This document shows, in pieces, positions 61,868 through 64,000 of a DNA stretch of 64,000 nt. The stretch spans positions 335,393-399,392 of the forward strand of contig JAQBOZ010000007.1 in NCBI GenBank assembly GCA_028287785.1. The letters run 5' to 3'. A program made the position numbers and the translations under genes. Every line of letters begins with the position of its first letter. The first letter of the stretch is position 1. The DNA comes from Chlorobiota bacterium. GTDB lineage: Bacteria > Bacteroidota > Ignavibacteria > OLB7. The notes under the pieces were generated by a model. The model saw only the letters and a program-made list of their open reading frames with translations. It was not told where the DNA came from and searched no databases.

Positions 61868-63631
61868 ATGATGACAACGCTACCGAAACGCCTGATCGGA
61901 CTGCTCGCGATGGCGTGCATCCTTGTCGCGGCCCGGAGCGCGGCACACGCCCAGATCTTCCAGTCGATGTACGGCGGCGGAAGCGATCTCTGCTCCGGAG
62001 TCAAGTACACCCCCGCCGATGGCGGATCGATCTCCGTTGGAACCTCGGGGAGCTTCGGCGTGAACAACGATGTCTATGTGGTGAAAACCGCCGCATGCGG
62101 CGCCATCGTCTGGTCCAACACCTATGATCTGGGAGGGGGCGATGATGGCGAAAGCATCGCGCTGACGGATGACGGCGGCTATATCATCACCGGGGTCACG
62201 GAGAACAACACCGGTTGCTGCAACCGGTTCGCGGCTTTCCTGCTGAAGCTGGACCCCACCGGCAACGTGCAGTGGGCGCAGACCTACGGCGGCGGGCAGG
62301 ACTACAACTTCGCCCAGTACGACGCCGGGCTGGAGGTGATACAGAACCCGAACGACAAGGGCTATGTGGTTGCCGGGGGAACGACCACCCTGGGGTGGAA
62401 CAGCCCGCTTGGTGGCTACATGGGGTGGATCATCAGAACCGATCTCATGGGACAGCTTCTCTGGTGCCGCGCATACGGTCCGCAGAGGTCATTCTTCACC
62501 TCCGTGACGCTGGCAAACGGCGGCACGGAGATCCTGGCCGCGGGCACATCGGAGATGGGAGGCGGCACCTACGATATCTTCGCCGTGCGCGTCCGGGATG
62601 CCGACGGAAGTTTCGGCGCCACAGGATGGGCCTATGACATGCTGCCGCTCGCCACTTCTCAGGGGATGCGTATCCGGGAATGCGCCAACGGCAACATCGT
62701 CATCGCCGGCATAACGATAAGCCCCACCGGGAACAACGCGGGCTATCTGCTGGAGGTGCGGTCGAACGGCACGTATTTCAACGACAGGACCTATGAACTC
62801 AATGGCGCCACCATCCAGCTTAACGATGTCGCGGAGCTGCCGAGCGGGGATTTCGTGGTCGTCGGCACGGATTACAACCCGTCAGGAGGGTTCGGCAGGT
62901 CCGATCTCCTGCTGATGGAGATCGATCGCGCCACGTTCGCCCCCAACTGGACCAGCATCCACGGCGGCGTGGACTACGACAGGGGCGCGGCGCTTGCCAT
63001 CGCACCGCCAACGGGTTTGCCCAGCTATGATATCTATGCCGCCGGCAACACTTCGAGTTTCGCCCCCGGCTCCTACCTTTACCTGCTCCGCGCCAACCCT
63101 GGAAGCGTCTCCGGCTGCAATGACGCCGGCGAGAGCCTCCTGACCGATTCGTGGGGGCAGACCACGGTTCCACTCACCTTCCCGCTCCCCCACTTCAGGA
63201 CGGGATGCAAGGCCACCGCATCGCAGAAAGCCAACCTGGCGCAGACATGGCTCTGCAATATCTGCCCCGTCACGCGGAAGAGCCACGATGAAGATCCCGG
63301 CGATATCGGCGACACGCACGGCGGCGGCGACAACAAGACCTCCGATGTGAAAACCGGCGAGAACGCAGGCGGCATGATGATGGTGCAGCCCAACCCGGTT
63401 CTCAACGGCGAGCACTTCATCCTCACCTGGCACAGCCCATCCCTCAGGCCGGTGACAATCACCGTCGCCGATCTCTCCGGCAAGGTGGTCTACAACACCA
63501 CCGAGGATTTCCCGATGTCCATCGGCCAGAAGACGATCGAGACGAAGGGATGGGCCAACGGGACCTACATGGTGCGGATCGATATCGACGGAACCAGCGA
63601 GACGAAGCGCGTCGTGGTGATCGGCAGGTAA
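61868..63631 (+). CDS. T9SS protein with delta-60-like beta-propeller repeats, copy 2
   Basis: A 587-residue paralogue of the preceding gene. ATG 61868 (MMTTLPKRLIGLLAMACILV) follows the same GAGGAG site. Repeats (LTDDGGYIITG, FLLKLDPTGNVQWAQTYGGG, NDKGYVVAGGTTTLGW), the cysteines before the linker (WLCNIC) and the T9SS domain (PNPVLNGEHFILTW, GWANGTYMVRIDIDG, ending VVVIGR) are aligned throughout. The region of best identity is the C-terminal 120 residues, including the linker KSHDEDPGDIG, shared word for word. It is a tandem duplication including the regulatory region. Confidence 0.87.
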   Translation: MMTTLPKRLIGLLAMACILVAARSAAHAQIFQSMYGGGSDLCSGVKYTPADGGSISVGTSGSFGVNNDVYVVKTAACGAIVWSNTYDLGGGDDGESIALTDDGGYIITGVTENNTGCCNRFAAFLLKLDPTGNVQWAQTYGGGQDYNFAQYDAGLEVIQNPNDKGYVVAGGTTTLGWNSPLGGYMGWIIRTDLMGQLLWCRAYGPQRSFFTSVTLANGGTEILAAGTSEMGGGTYDIFAVRVRDADGSFGATGWAYDMLPLATSQGMRIRECANGNIVIAGITISPTGNNAGYLLEVRSNGTYFNDRTYELNGATIQLNDVAELPSGDFVVVGTDYNPSGGFGRSDLLLMEIDRATFAPNWTSIHGGVDYDRGAALAIAPPTGLPSYDIYAAGNTSSFAPGSYLYLLRANPGSVSGCNDAGESLLTDSWGQTTVPLTFPLPHFRTGCKATASQKANLAQTWLCNICPVTRKSHDEDPGDIGDTHGGGDNKTSDVKTGENAGGMMMVQPNPVLNGEHFILTWHSPSLRPVTITVADLSGKVVYNTTEDFPMSIGQKTIETKGWANGTYMVRIDIDGTSETKRVVVIGR

Positions 63632-63673
63632 TGGCCGTGATCCGGGGATGATGATCACCGGGTGGTGGTAGCG

Positions 63674-63715
63674 AAGAGGGAGGACGCCCGCAACGGCGGC
63701 ATCCCTCTTTTGTTT
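63674..63715 (+). terminator. Rho-independent terminator of delta-60 copy 2
   Basis: AAGAGGGA (63674-63681) and TCCCTCTT (63702-63709) with inner GCC/GGC pairing, followed by TTGTTT. Confidence 0.75.
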
Positions 63716-63764
63716 CCGTTTCATGCGGATGGAACTCCTCCGGCATTCGTAGCTTTGCCGCCGT

Positions 63765-64000
63765 ATGACCCGATTTACACTCGACCAGAAAAAGGCGCAC
63801 GATCCGAATCGTCACATCTCCATCACGGCGAACGCCGGATCGGGAAAGACGCGGGTCCTCGTCAGCCGCTACTGCGATATCGTTGAACACTTCGGCGCGA
63901 TGCCGGGAGATATCGCCGCGATCACCTTCACCGAGAAGGCGGCCTCGGAGCTTCGCGGAAAGATCGCCGAGGAATTTGAACGGCGGCTTGGCAGCGATCA
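63765..64000 (+). CDS. AddA/UvrD-type superfamily 1 helicase-nuclease, N-terminal part (3' truncated by window)
   Basis: 78 residues are visible from ATG 63765 to the window end. The N-terminus is a SF1 helicase: Q motif (FTLDQKKAH), Walker A ITANAGSGKTRVL with Lys28, and motif Ia AITFTEKAASELRGKI. The FTEKAAxELR form is typical of AddA/RecB-like subunits that resect double-strand breaks, rather than of UvrD proper. Whether nuclease and further domains follow cannot be seen. Confidence 0.88.
   Translation, partial: MTRFTLDQKKAHDPNRHISITANAGSGKTRVLVSRYCDIVEHFGAMPGDIAAITFTEKAASELRGKIAEEFERRLGSD

Overview
The window is high-GC chromosomal DNA from a diderm bacterium of the Bacteroidota/Chlorobi (FCB) side of the tree. 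The main reason is that ten proteins end in a type IX secretion (T9SS) sorting domain: a PNP motif, then a beta-sandwich closing with SGxYxYR and a short basic C-terminus. LytS/LytTR-type signalling, weak or absent Shine-Dalgarno sites at many starts, and very large surface proteins built of ASH/choice-of-anchor-D-like modules fit the same group. The combination of high GC with these proteins resembles Kapabacteria-like lineages; that placement is inference. No tRNA, rRNA, CRISPR array, integrase or intact insertion sequence was recognised.

Layout. 1-5.3 kb: the end of an RsbU/SpoIIE-type phosphatase, a small membrane protein, an unknown exported protein, a small T9SS protein and a LytS/LytTR two-component pair. 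5.3-8.8 kb: two tandem M3 oligopeptidases with near-identical 3' ends. 9.2-11.0 kb: two Rieske [2Fe-2S] proteins with a Tat-like N-terminus and a T9SS C-terminal domain. 11.4-15.0 kb: a P2-type cation ATPase and a ComB-like phosphatase. 15.1-29.6 kb (minus strand): serS, rlmI-like methyltransferase, CPBP protease, three M16 proteins (two catalytic, one lacking the zinc motif), a DinB-fold protein and three parvulin-type folding factors, which together look like an envelope protein-quality block. 29.9-32.6 kb: mutS. 33-46 kb: three approximately 1,100-residue ASH-type T9SS paralogues with a secreted WD40 protein between the first two. 46-52.8 kb: pdxJ, an unknown exported protein, a DUF2203 protein, a cysteine desulfurase, a TPR protein and an MBL-fold hydrolase. 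52.8-56.9 kb: a repeat-rich intergenic region, a large SdrD-B-like T9SS protein and a small membrane ORF. 56.9-59.3 kb: a MetH C-terminal half with an inserted GNAT-like domain. 59.8-63.6 kb: two tandem T9SS paralogues with delta-60-like repeats. The window ends inside an AddA/UvrD-type helicase.

How it fits together. Much of the window serves the cell envelope: surface proteins exported by T9SS, periplasmic chaperones that could fold them, and metalloproteases. The most unusual points are: (1) Rieske proteins that combine a Tat-type signal with a T9SS sorting domain, which would allow a cofactor-loaded protein to reach the cell surface, with a pair of palindromic operators upstream of one copy; (2) a split MetH interrupted by an acetyltransferase-like domain; (3) two copies of a 7-4-7 direct-repeat box with a matching -10-like element upstream of a small membrane ORF and of the SdrD-like gene; (4) conserved non-coding islands upstream of the tandem delta-60 genes; and (5) several families of short palindromic repeats, one of which encodes the end of the cysteine desulfurase.
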